From Bacillota bacterium (GTDB lineage: Bacteria > Bacillota > Clostridia > Acetivibrionales > DTU013): a stretch of 22,822 nucleotides of DNA. Below the pieces are notes generated by a model, which was not told where the DNA came from, made no database searches, and saw nothing but the letters and a program-made list of their open reading frames with translations. The DNA is taken from the NCBI GenBank assembly GCA_023433505.1, contig JAEZCO010000102.1, positions 1 to 22,822 of the forward strand, read 5' to 3'. Every line of letters begins with the position of its first letter. Position 1 is the first letter of the stretch. The position numbers and the translations under genes were made by a program. This document shows, piece after piece, positions 7,288-15,001 of this stretch.

Positions 7288-7609
7288 GATATGGTTTGCA
7301 AATCTGAATCCGGTGGTTGGCAATGAACAGTCCGGTAAAAGGCCCGTTTTGATTATTTCAGTAGATGCCTTTAATTTTGGCGGAGCAAGAATGGTAGTTG
7401 CGGTACCGTTTACAAAGCATGATAAAAAACAGCCTTTACATGTACCGGTAAAGGCTGGAGAAACAGGACTTTCTGTTGATTCTTTCATTAAAACGGAAGA
7501 TATACGCGGCATTTCAAAAGATCGTCTGATTAACAAAATAGGCGAAGCTGGCGTAAAAACAATGGAAGAAGTTGAAATAAGGCTCAGAAGATTGCTGGGA
7601 CTGGAATAA
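7274..7609 (+). CDS. mazF: MazF/PemK-type mRNA endonuclease toxin
   Basis: 111 residues, the usual MazF length. The start KRGEIWFANLNPVVGNEQSGKRPVLIIS is the family signature (strand 1, the loop, and strand 2 with Arg23), and VPFT (44-47) supplies the conserved Thr of the active site. Family members cut single-stranded RNA at short motifs and stop translation; the cleavage site cannot be read from the sequence. The start is placed at TTG 7274, with GAGGAAG (7261-7267) six bases upstream and the family N-terminus starting right there; a longer frame from 7121 is not homologous. It overlaps the antitoxin gene by 14 bp. It is convergent with the amidase gene 39 bp away, and no terminator is visible. 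Confidence 0.9.
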   Translation: MKRGEIWFANLNPVVGNEQSGKRPVLIISVDAFNFGGARMVVAVPFTKHDKKQPLHVPVKAGETGLSVDSFIKTEDIRGISKDRLINKIGEAGVKTMEEVEIRLRRLLGLE

Positions 7610-7648
7610 AAGCAGATATCGGGAGTTATATAGTAACGTGTCCTAATA

Positions 7649-10546
7649 TCATTTTCTGAAATACTCTGCAATGGCATTCGCAAGGATTTCAGCCAGTTTA
7701 TCCTGTTCATTTTCGTCAGTGAGCCATTCAAACTGGGAAGGATTGGGTACAAAGTCGCTCTCAATGAGAATGGACGGAGCCCAGGTCCCTCTCAGCACAT
7801 AAAAGTTATTTTCGTGGATGCCGTTGCTGCTTCTGCCCAAAGTGTTCACAACACTGTCGGAGATAACGGAGGATAATTCTTTTGAAAAGGTTTCGCGGTA
7901 ATGTACCGAAAAGCCTTTTGTTTTTGAGATATCTACATTATCCTCCATGCTGTTGGCGTGTACCGAGATGAACATATCCGGTCTCGCAGCTCTGGATGCC
8001 GCCAATCTGGCCCCCAGCGACAAGGTGACGTCGGCGGTCCTTGTCATTTGCACCGAGGCGCCAAGGCTTGCCAGCCGGATTTGAAGCTTTGCGGCAGTTT
8101 TCAGATTGATTGCCTTTTCTGCGTAATTCAATCCCAGGGGGCCTAAAGCTCCCGACTCATCTCCTCCATGGCCGGCGTCAATCATGATGGTTATGCCCGC
8201 AAGCGGCTGAGCGTCTTCACTGGCCAATACAGGCCTCTTGACATTCAATGCAATTCCCGTAGAAGTTTTTTCAACGAAGTATCCCTCAATACGCTGACCT
8301 TCTTTCAAGGTCAAGGTATATTGGACGATATTGTCCTTGATGGAAGACTTGATCCCTGCAAAAGGGGAGTTTTCAGGAAGCACGGGTATTACCGCCTTGG
8401 ACGCAGGTGAAACCGTAAGCTTCAGGGATGCTCCGTCAAAGTCTGCAAAGGCTGTTGGAGACGAGGCAATATCCAGTTGGATTTTATCCCATTTTTCACC
8501 GGGCACATAGGAGGCATTTTTAACCTCCGGTGCGATGCGGGTTTTGGAGCTGCTTATCGCCACATTGCTCTTGCTGACCCATGGACCGGACGCCAGGCGT
8601 ACGTAGCTTCCTGTGATACCGGTGACATAGTCGGTCATGCCGGTGTACAGCTCATACTCGGCGCCATTTCCGGATACCGGTGTTTTGTAGGTATCGATAA
8701 CGTCTTTTGTTACCTTGGCATAATAAGGTGAGCCTTTCATTATGGCTTCTACCTTGGCCGGGGCTTTTCTGGTCTTGACAGTTCCCTTGTAATTCATTGT
8801 ATAAACGGGTGCTCCAAGATCAATGTTTCTGGGAGTACCGGAATAGGACGGAATTGTATACGAACAGGTAAAGGTTGCGGCATAAATTCCCGAGCCGGTA
8901 GAGGCCTTGCCTGACTCTGTCATCTTGTAGGTTTTTCCGCCCAGCTTGACAGTCACCTTGGAACCGGAGGGAGCTTTGCAGGAAAGCGTGATTTTTTCCC
9001 CGGGCATTCTGGATTCCTGCACCTGTGGGAATGCTAAAGCGGCAGGTATTTCCGCTGCTTTCATTTTCTCGGGGGAGGAGCTTGCCGTATCCCGGTAAAT
9101 GACACGGTTGGAATAGGCGCCTTCCTGGGAGAGGGTAAAGCTGTTGGCCCCCGGGGCCAGAGGGACCAGGATGCCGAAATATCCCTGGGAAGACCGGTTT
9201 TCAACCGGAACACCGTTTAAGTATAAGGGCTTTGACGGGTCGGAGGAGCCATTCAGGTAAAATTGGGAAAACTTTGTACGGAGATTCTCCGAAGGCCGTG
9301 AGATATTCACCGGCGTACCTGAATATTTGCCGTCTCTGCTTTCATAGGCCGCTTTTATGGCGGATGCAAGCGAGGGATTATCTTTAAGGGATTTGTAGCT
9401 GAAGAAAATACTGCCTTTGACTTCGGGGCTCTGAGCATTCAGTTGGAGCTGCTTTGGAATTTCGGATATGCCGTACCATGGACTGGAAGTACTGGTATTA
9501 CCTTCACGGTAGGCTGCCTGTCCTATATAAAGGTCCACCTGCGTCCCGCTGACGGCATTTTTCCACCAGGTCAGCAGTTTACTGTAATCTGCGATAGTGT
9601 ATCCGATGTTCCAGTAAATTTGGGGTGCGATATAGTCCAGGATTCCGTCCTTTACCCACTTTAAGGTATCTGCATAGTGAGAATAGTATGATTCGGACCC
9701 ATTGGTATCACTTCCCAGGGGAGTGCTTTTCTTGTTCGCCCATATGCCGAAGGGGCTGATGCCAAAGCGTACGTCGCGGCCGGCAGCTTTTATGGCTTTT
9801 GACAGGTCGCCTACCAGCTGGTTGACATTTGCCCTGCGCCAGTCGTCCTTATTTTTGTAGGCTTTGCCGTATTTGCTATAGGTAGCGGCGTCATTGAAAT
9901 CCGTGCCAGGATAGAAATAGTCGTCCAGATGAATTCCATCCACGTCATAGTTTTCAACGATCTCCATGGCCCCGTCGACGACCAGCTTTCTGACCTCCGG
10001 TATACCCGGATCGAAGTAGAGATTGCTGTCGGAATACTTGACCACCCAGGAGGGATTTAACCTGGCGGGGTTGGAAGCATACAACAGTGACAGGCTTGCA
10101 ACAGGGTCGCCGGTTTCCCTTTTGGTGATCCGGTAAGGGTTGATCCAGGCATGGAGCTCCAACCCCCGTTTATGAGCTTCCTCCACCCAGAATTGCAGAG
10201 GATCGAAGCCGTCGGAAGGCATTGTACCCTGGGTGCCCGTCAGATATTTGGACCAGGGAAAATAGTTGGACTTATATAAAGCATCTGCGGTTGGACGCAC
10301 TTGAAGAAATACTGCATTGAGGCCCATATCCGCCGTATTGTCAAGTATCGCCAGGGCTTCGCTTTTCAACGCCGCGGCATCGGCGGCGGGCTTGGAAGGA
10401 TAGTCGATGTTTACTACGCTGGCCACCCAGACTCCCCGCAAATCCCTGTCAGTCTTAACCATGGTGTCGGTATCTGCCGAAACAATGATCAAAGGTAAAA
10501 ATAACAAAATTGTTATGGAAATGATGATTCTGAATATTTTCTTCAT
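7649..10546 (-). CDS. Secreted GHL10/DigH-like glycosidase fused to N-acetylmuramoyl-L-alanine amidase (Amidase_3)
   Basis: 965 residues. Residues 1-24 are a signal peptide (MKKIFRII, a hydrophobic core, then ADTD). Residues about 34-400 are a GHL10 (DUF187, YngK/DigH-like) TIM barrel: LRGVWV, NAVFLQVRP, WINPYRI, VDGIHLDDYFYP, FGISPFGIW and IAPQIYWNIGY are its usual strands. Residues about 410-600 look like beta-sandwich linkers, about 605-665 SH3-like, and about 670-770 AMIN-like. Residues 784-965 are Amidase_3 with the zinc site H793, E810, H863 and the catalytic E929 (ILIES). The amidase cuts the MurNAc-L-Ala bond; E. coli DigH cleaves the denuded glycans that amidases leave. One protein could therefore do both steps outside the membrane. 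GGGAG lies upstream of ATG 10546. Confidence 0.88.
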   Translation of the reverse strand: MKKIFRIIISITILLFLPLIIVSADTDTMVKTDRDLRGVWVASVVNIDYPSKPAADAAALKSEALAILDNTADMGLNAVFLQVRPTADALYKSNYFPWSKYLTGTQGTMPSDGFDPLQFWVEEAHKRGLELHAWINPYRITKRETGDPVASLSLLYASNPARLNPSWVVKYSDSNLYFDPGIPEVRKLVVDGAMEIVENYDVDGIHLDDYFYPGTDFNDAATYSKYGKAYKNKDDWRRANVNQLVGDLSKAIKAAGRDVRFGISPFGIWANKKSTPLGSDTNGSESYYSHYADTLKWVKDGILDYIAPQIYWNIGYTIADYSKLLTWWKNAVSGTQVDLYIGQAAYREGNTSTSSPWYGISEIPKQLQLNAQSPEVKGSIFFSYKSLKDNPSLASAIKAAYESRDGKYSGTPVNISRPSENLRTKFSQFYLNGSSDPSKPLYLNGVPVENRSSQGYFGILVPLAPGANSFTLSQEGAYSNRVIYRDTASSSPEKMKAAEIPAALAFPQVQESRMPGEKITLSCKAPSGSKVTVKLGGKTYKMTESGKASTGSGIYAATFTCSYTIPSYSGTPRNIDLGAPVYTMNYKGTVKTRKAPAKVEAIMKGSPYYAKVTKDVIDTYKTPVSGNGAEYELYTGMTDYVTGITGSYVRLASGPWVSKSNVAISSSKTRIAPEVKNASYVPGEKWDKIQLDIASSPTAFADFDGASLKLTVSPASKAVIPVLPENSPFAGIKSSIKDNIVQYTLTLKEGQRIEGYFVEKTSTGIALNVKRPVLASEDAQPLAGITIMIDAGHGGDESGALGPLGLNYAEKAINLKTAAKLQIRLASLGASVQMTRTADVTLSLGARLAASRAARPDMFISVHANSMEDNVDISKTKGFSVHYRETFSKELSSVISDSVVNTLGRSSNGIHENNFYVLRGTWAPSILIESDFVPNPSQFEWLTDENEQDKLAEILANAIAEYFRK

Positions 10547-10666
10547 ACGCTGCTCCCGGTTTATTTTACATTTTTTGCACTATTTTTTTATAATTCTACA
10601 GTGAAATTTAAATCTCCTGCCCATTTACCTTTTGTTAAGAAAGTTGTAACAAGCAGGTAATAATTC

Positions 10667-10696
10667 TTGACAGCATACAAAGTTTGTATATATAAT
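10667..10696 (+). promoter_or_regulatory. Consensus sigma-A promoter of the RHH-Uma2 gene
   Basis: A perfect TTGACA (10667-10672) and a perfect TATAAT (10691-10696) are 18 bp apart. The spacer and -10 box lie inside the palindrome at 10674-10714, so the promoter is strong but probably tightly repressed. A ribosome binding site GGAGGTGG (10728-10735) precedes ATG 10739. Confidence 0.82.
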
Positions 10697-10714
10697 ATAT
10701 ACAAACTTTGTATG
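10674..10714. promoter_or_regulatory. Perfect 41-bp palindromic operator overlapping the promoter
   Basis: Twenty consecutive pairs match around a single central base (A10694), with no mismatch. Each arm also holds its own 15-bp palindrome, ATACAAAGTTTGTAT (10675-10689) and ATACAAACTTTGTAT (10699-10713), with centres 24 bp apart. This is the pattern of two operators placed symmetrically for dimers of a ribbon-helix-helix repressor. The gene just downstream encodes such a domain, so autoregulation is the simplest reading. Confidence 0.85.
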
Positions 10715-10738
10715 TGATTTTATATTCGGAGGTGGCTT

Positions 10739-11521
10739 ATGAAAACCATAACAGTGAACATTTCCTTTAAAAAGGACCTGCTGGAGGCCATTGATGCGGC
10801 TGCAAAGAGGGAATCCAGATCACGGTCGGAGCTGGTCAGGGAAGCGGCACGGTATTACATCGACGTCAAAAACAGCAGCGGCGCGGTATACGAAAATGAA
10901 ATAAGGATTGACGGGGTTTCGGGAGGCGTAGCCGAACGGGCTGCAAGGTATGATACGAAAAATCACAGCTATTCCTACGCGGACTATCTTACCTGGCCGG
11001 AGGAAGAACGATGGGAGATCATTGACGGAGTCCCTTATGATATGAGCCCTGCTCCTTCAAGGAGACATCAGGAAATAAGTACGGCACTGGTAGGTGAGTT
11101 TTATGCCTATCTGAAAGGCAAGCCCTGCAAGGTATATGCGGCGCCCTTTGACGTGCGCCTGCCCAAAGAGGGGGAGATAGAGGACAAAGATATCAAAACC
11201 GTGGTCCAGCCCGACCTGGCAGTTGTGTGCAAACAGGAAAGACTGGATGACAAAGGCTGCAAAAAAGCTCCTGATCTGGTAGTAGAGATACTGTCACCCT
11301 TTACCTCCAGTAAGGACAGTGTAAAAAAATTCAATTTGTACGAACGGGAGGGTGTAAGAGAATACTGGGTGGTGAGGCCGGATGAGAAGACCGTTGCCGT
11401 ATTTAAGCTGGAGCCGGACAGACGCTTCGGAAGACCGGAGATGTATACCGCCGAAGATAAGATAAAAGTAAGTATTTTTGACTCACTCACCATTGACTTG
11501 AAGGACATATTTATGGAGTAG
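10739..11521 (+). CDS. Ribbon-helix-helix domain fused to a Uma2-family (DUF820) PD-(D/E)XK nuclease-like domain
   Basis: 260 residues. Residues 1-45 form a CopG/Arc-type ribbon-helix-helix DNA-binding domain (the KTITVNISF strand, then RSRSELVREAARYYI). Residues about 75-260 are a Uma2 domain: YSYADYLTWPEEERWEIIDGVPYDMSPAPS, then the PD-(D/E)XK-like residues D159 (QPDL), E183 (VVEILSP) and K196/K197 (DSVKKFNLYEREGVREYW). Most Uma2 proteins have only the second part; their role is unsettled, and nuclease activity is inferred from the fold. Start ATG 10739 has GGAGGTGG (10728-10735) three bases upstream, or GGAGG with a 6-base gap. It stands alone, with its own promoter, a perfect palindrome and a likely terminator. 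The RHH half suggests a self-regulated or DNA-targeted enzyme. Confidence 0.85.
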   Translation: MKTITVNISFKKDLLEAIDAAAKRESRSRSELVREAARYYIDVKNSSGAVYENEIRIDGVSGGVAERAARYDTKNHSYSYADYLTWPEEERWEIIDGVPYDMSPAPSRRHQEISTALVGEFYAYLKGKPCKVYAAPFDVRLPKEGEIEDKDIKTVVQPDLAVVCKQERLDDKGCKKAPDLVVEILSPFTSSKDSVKKFNLYEREGVREYWVVRPDEKTVAVFKLEPDRRFGRPEMYTAEDKIKVSIFDSLTIDLKDIFME

Positions 11522-11541
11522 GGCGGAAATAGCCGCCTTTT
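11522..11541 (+). terminator. Short intrinsic terminator after the RHH-Uma2 gene
   Basis: GGCGG (11522-11526) pairs with CCGCC (11533-11537) around a 6-nt loop and is followed by TTTT. The stem is short and the T-tract brief, so termination may be partial. Confidence 0.45.
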
Positions 11542-11557
11542 CCTCCCATAGGAAAAG

Positions 11558-11714
11558 GGGCTGTCTCAAAACATTCCGCCATAGGTATAAAAAGGAACCT
11601 AGTGTAGGGGCGACCGCTGGTCGCCCACCCTGGAAGGACTTTGGAGGACCATCAATGATCGCCCCTACATCTTTTTATCCTCAGAAGGACAGCTTTCCTA
11701 TTTTGAGACAGCCC
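11558..11714. mobile_element. MITE-like element with 14-bp terminal inverted repeats
   Basis: GGGCTGTCTCAAAA (11558-11571) is mirrored exactly by TTTTGAGACAGCCC (11701-11714), bounding 157 bp with no gene. These ends resemble the terminal repeats of several IS families (an IS1182-like origin is a guess), so this may be a non-autonomous remnant. No clear target-site duplication is visible. A REP-like repeat (11599-11670) is nested inside. The element fills most of the gap between the RHH-Uma2 gene and the ABC permease gene. Confidence 0.65.
11599..11670. repeat. Dispersed palindromic repeat, third copy
   Basis: It begins CTAGTGTAGGGGCGACC and ends TGATCGCCCCTACAT, so TGTAGGGGCGA and TCGCCCCTACA form its ends. 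Read on the minus strand it aligns with the repeats at 3755-3783 (29 bases with two differences in the core) and 3838-3898 (about 60 bases, ending CCCCTACACTAG). Confidence 0.72.
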
Positions 11715-11752
11715 TCAAGCGTATTCGGGTATAATGCTTTTGCCGGGCCATC

Positions 11753-12583
11753 CTACTTATCGTGCTGGCCGTGGAAGCTTTTGACGGCGGAAAAATCAGC
11801 TCTGTTGAAGCGGCTGACACAAAGCGCGAAAAAAACTGCCCCAACAACGGTAATCATCAACAGTCCCAGGGAGGGAAGGATAGTGAAGCCTGAAATATCA
11901 TAGGCTACGCCGGCTTTGATCAGCGCTGCGGCAGGCAGGCTTTCCATCTTCAGTACGATGAACCTGAAAGCGGCAGTGGTGTATGTCAGAGGATTCAGGT
12001 AAATGATAGGCCTCAGGAATGCCGGCATAACGGTTGTCGGGATATAAGCCCCCGAGAGGAAGGTCAGCGGCATGGTGATAACCGTAATAACAAGCTGGAA
12101 GGTGGTTGAATTCCTTGACAGCGTGGCAAGATAAAGTCCAAGGGAACCGAAGGTGACACCGACGAGAGCCATGACGCCGATCATTTCAATAAAATGAAGG
12201 AAATCCAGCTCCAGGCCCATGAAAAGGCCCATGACAATTACGATGAGGCCCTGAAAAAACGATATCAGTGTTGAAGACAGGATCTGTCCGATGGAAATCT
12301 GCCATCTGGCGATGGGAGCCACCAGGATTTCCTTCATATAGCCGTTGGACATATCTTCCAGAATGCCCATGGAGTTATTCAGGGAGGCCTGGAAAATCGT
12401 CATGATGATTACGCCGGAAATCAGGTAGTTCATCGGACTTTCGATGCCGACGGCGGCGGATTTCATTACAAAAGAGAAAATGAACAAAAAGAAAACCGAC
12501 ATGAAAATGGTGAAGAACAACCGCATTTTATCTCGTGTAAAATTAATAAGATTTCTTGAAAGTATGGCTTTGACCGCTCTCAT
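11753..12583 (-). CDS. ABC-2 type exporter permease (DrrB-like)
   Basis: 276 residues with about six membrane segments (near residues 20-42, 52-72, 98-124, 134-156, 168-188 and 233-258), the standard ABC-2 membrane fold. NGYMKEILVAPIARW is the conserved cytoplasmic coupling region of DrrB/NodJ-type permeases, and YLNPLTYTTAAFR before the last helix is also typical. It works with the ATPase encoded just upstream, and the start ATG overlaps that gene's stop by one base (TAATG), so the two are translationally coupled. Substrates of this class include drugs, lipids and polysaccharides; none can be named here. The likely regulator is the divergent kinase-regulator pair at 13708-15694. Confidence 0.87.
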   Translation of the reverse strand: MRAVKAILSRNLINFTRDKMRLFFTIFMSVFFLFIFSFVMKSAAVGIESPMNYLISGVIIMTIFQASLNNSMGILEDMSNGYMKEILVAPIARWQISIGQILSSTLISFFQGLIVIVMGLFMGLELDFLHFIEMIGVMALVGVTFGSLGLYLATLSRNSTTFQLVITVITMPLTFLSGAYIPTTVMPAFLRPIIYLNPLTYTTAAFRFIVLKMESLPAAALIKAGVAYDISGFTILPSLGLLMITVVGAVFFALCVSRFNRADFSAVKSFHGQHDK

Positions 12584-13497
12584 TATTGTCGTATCTCCTT
12601 TCCTGTAATGGCGATGAATACTTCGTTCAGCGTTCCCTTTTTCACTTCCAGGTCTGTGATGGAATCCTTGAAAAGGGCGGAAAGCTCTAAAATTTCAGCC
12701 AATTCCCTGGCAAAGATCCTGAACATGCCGTCCTCCAGCTTATATTTGATGGAGTGCTCCGTCAGGTATTTTGCCAGCGCATCTTCCCGGGTGGTCTTGA
12801 GCCGGACGGCGTCCGAGGTGTACTGCTTCTTCAAATTGTAGGGGGTATCGTAGGCCACGATTTTCCCGTGGTCGATGATCGCCACCTTGCTGCATATTTC
12901 AGCTTCATCCATGTAGTGGGTGGTTAAAAATATCGTTATATTCTTCTGCTTTTGAAGAACGGTGATGTAATCCCATATATTTGCTCTTGTTTGCGGGTCC
13001 AGCCCCGTCGTTGGCTCGTCAAGAAAGAGTACCCTGGGATAATGCACCAGGCCCCTGGCGATTTCCACCCTTCTTTTCATGCCGCCTGAAAGACTGCTTA
13101 CCGGAGCTTTTTTCCACTTCTGCAGGTCTACCAGGTCAAGTACGAAGTTGAGCCTCTCCTTTACTTCATTTTTCGGGACATTGTAATAGTCGCAGTGGAA
13201 TTTAATATTCTCTTCAACGGAAAGCTTTCCGTCCAGCGCCGATTCCTGGAAAACGATGCCGATATCGCTTCTTACCTTGCTTTTTTGCGTTGTAACGTCA
13301 TGACCGTTGATTTTCATGGAACCGTCCGTCTTATCCAGTATGGTGCAAAGTGCGTTGATGGTAGTGCTTTTGCCTGCGCCGTTGGGACCGAGAAATGCAA
13401 AGATGCTGCCTTCCTCAACGCTAAAGGATATATTGTCCACGGCGGTAAAATCACCATATTTTTTTGTAAAATTCTTGACTTCAATGATTTCTGACAT
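12583..13497 (-). CDS. ABC exporter ATP-binding protein (DrrA-like)
   Basis: 304 residues. Walker A GPNGAGKST (37-45), Q-loop Gln84, signature LSGGM (136-140), Walker B VLFLDE (156-161) and H-loop His194 are all present, so it should hydrolyse ATP. Residues about 225-304 form the extra C-terminal domain usual in DrrA/NatA-type ATPases; its role is to support assembly with the permease. AAAGGAGG lies seven bases before ATG 13497. It is the first gene of a two-gene minus-strand operon with the permease. The 210-bp gap to the divergent histidine kinase gene is AT-rich and holds that gene's promoter; a promoter for the ABC operon was not clear. Confidence 0.92.
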   Translation of the reverse strand: MSEIIEVKNFTKKYGDFTAVDNISFSVEEGSIFAFLGPNGAGKSTTINALCTILDKTDGSMKINGHDVTTQKSKVRSDIGIVFQESALDGKLSVEENIKFHCDYYNVPKNEVKERLNFVLDLVDLQKWKKAPVSSLSGGMKRRVEIARGLVHYPRVLFLDEPTTGLDPQTRANIWDYITVLQKQKNITIFLTTHYMDEAEICSKVAIIDHGKIVAYDTPYNLKKQYTSDAVRLKTTREDALAKYLTEHSIKYKLEDGMFRIFARELAEILELSALFKDSITDLEVKKGTLNEVFIAITGKEIRQ

Positions 13498-13645
13498 TCG
13501 TGCGCCTCCTTTGTTTTTGGCATGAGAATATCATAAACCGGGTTTTTAAAAGCCCTATAAAGCAAAGTTAAAGAATTTATAAAATATCATTAACATTTTT
13601 TAAAATGCCGGAAGTACATTTTATAGTTTTTTTATTATTTTTTTA

Positions 13646-13673
13646 TTGAAGGTTTAAAATTGCAGCTTATAAT
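13646..13673 (+). promoter_or_regulatory. Putative promoter of the two-component operon
   Basis: TTGAAG (13646-13651) and TATAAT (13668-13673) are 16 bp apart, 35 bases before the kinase start. The -10 box is perfect; the -35 box is weaker. Confidence 0.5.
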
Positions 13674-13707
13674 TGTGATAGGATAAACAGAAAATACCGC
13701 TGGAGCG

Positions 13708-15000
13708 ATGGTAAAAAGGTACGGCATCCCGCATGCCGGCGAAAGGGTTATGGAGATGGCTGATGATGAAAAATCCTGGGGCTTAAACAGATTCGGAATA
13801 AGGCTTAAAAGGCAGCTCCGATACCATGCGGCATGGCATAAAAGGCATAAAGCATGGCATAAAAGGTATGAACAGTCCCATGAAAGGCATAGAGAAATAA
13901 GCAAGCAGCATGAAGAATTGCTGAAGCTTCACAAGGAATTTAATCTGAAAAAGGCAGAATTGATAAAATATCATCAGCATATCAAATATACTAGGCTTTT
14001 TACAATTCTCATTATCCTCATCATTTGGTATGTGATTTTCAGGTTTGCAGGCATTAAGACAGTCAGTGTAAGCTTTGCCTTTCTCATAAGCATCGGCGGA
14101 ATTATTGAGCTTATGTTCCATGCACGCCTGGAACGCTCGTTTTTTCTGCCTATTGCAAGATTAAAGAAAGGAGTTGAGGAAATTGCCATGGGCAACTATG
14201 ACGTAAGGGTTAAGTTGAAAACGGGAAATGAGATTGAGCTTTTGGCGGATTCCTTTAATCATATGGCGGCAAAGCTTGGTGAAAGCGACAGGATCAAAGC
14301 CGAGTACGAAGAGAACCGGAAAGCTTTGATCGCCAATATCTCCCATGATCTGAAAACGCCGATGACTTCCATTCAGGGCTATATAGAGGCAATCCTGGAT
14401 GTGGAGGCCATGCCTGTGGAAAGCCTCCGGAAATATCTTAAAATCATCTCCAGCAATACTGCTTATATGAATAAGCTCATCGACGACCTGTTCCTGTTCT
14501 CCAAACTGGACATGCAGAAGCTGGAATTAAAACTGGAAAGCGTCGGCATCCGGCCCTATATCAGCGATTTGATGGAGGAATTCAAGTATGAGCTGGAGGA
14601 AAGGAAAATCGAGTTTGTCTATAATGACCGCCTGCAGGCGGATCATCCGGTTGAAATCGATTTGAAAAGGCTGCAGCAGGTATTCCGGAATATCATCGGA
14701 AATGCCGTGAAATATGGTTCCGACAGAAGGTTGAAAATTATTGTGAGTTTATATGATAAAGATGGGTATGTATGCGCTGATATCGAGAACAATGGACCGG
14801 CGATTCCGGAAGATAAGCTGCCGTATATTTTCGACCGGTTTTACAGGATCGACACCGAGCGCACAAAGGATGAGATGAGTACCGGTTTAGGGCTGGCAAT
14901 TGCGAAAGAACTTGTAGAAGCCCACAAAGGGAAAATATCCGTCTCAAGCATCGAGGGAGCAGGGACGTGCTTCACAGTTCATTTGCCCGTGGGAGGATAA
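13708..15000 (+). CDS. Sensor histidine kinase with a His-rich cytoplasmic N-terminus
   Basis: 430 residues. Residues 36-93 are a charged, probably coiled-coil stretch with ten His (40, 44, 47, 51, 58, 61, 68, 75, 89, 91). Two membrane helices follow (about 95-113 and 117-137) with almost no external loop, then a HAMP domain (about 138-193), HisKA with phospho-acceptor His213 (ISHDLKTP), and HATPase_c with N332, D358-x4-G363 and GLGLA (393-397). The short loop marks an intramembrane-sensing type of kinase. The His-rich segment could bind a metal or heme, but this is inference. The start is uncertain: ATG 13708 has GGAG only two bases away, and ATG 13750 or 13756 are alternatives that keep the His-rich part. 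It is followed by its response regulator after one base, and is divergent from the ABC exporter. Confidence 0.9.
   Translation: MVKRYGIPHAGERVMEMADDEKSWGLNRFGIRLKRQLRYHAAWHKRHKAWHKRYEQSHERHREISKQHEELLKLHKEFNLKKAELIKYHQHIKYTRLFTILIILIIWYVIFRFAGIKTVSVSFAFLISIGGIIELMFHARLERSFFLPIARLKKGVEEIAMGNYDVRVKLKTGNEIELLADSFNHMAAKLGESDRIKAEYEENRKALIANISHDLKTPMTSIQGYIEAILDVEAMPVESLRKYLKIISSNTAYMNKLIDDLFLFSKLDMQKLELKLESVGIRPYISDLMEEFKYELEERKIEFVYNDRLQADHPVEIDLKRLQQVFRNIIGNAVKYGSDRRLKIIVSLYDKDGYVCADIENNGPAIPEDKLPYIFDRFYRIDTERTKDEMSTGLGLAIAKELVEAHKGKISVSSIEGAGTCFTVHLPVGG
13831..13872 (+). repeat. In-frame 21-bp tandem duplication in the kinase gene
   Basis: Units 13831-13851 and 13852-13872 differ at three of 21 positions, all in the second half. 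They encode AWHKRHK and AWHKRYE, so part of the His-rich region arose by duplication. Confidence 0.75.
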
Positions 15001-15001
15001 G

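Noticed and set aside
7060..7764. Minus-strand open frame across the toxin-antitoxin genes
   Set aside because: It is opposite two overlapping genes with family signatures and runs into the amidase gene.
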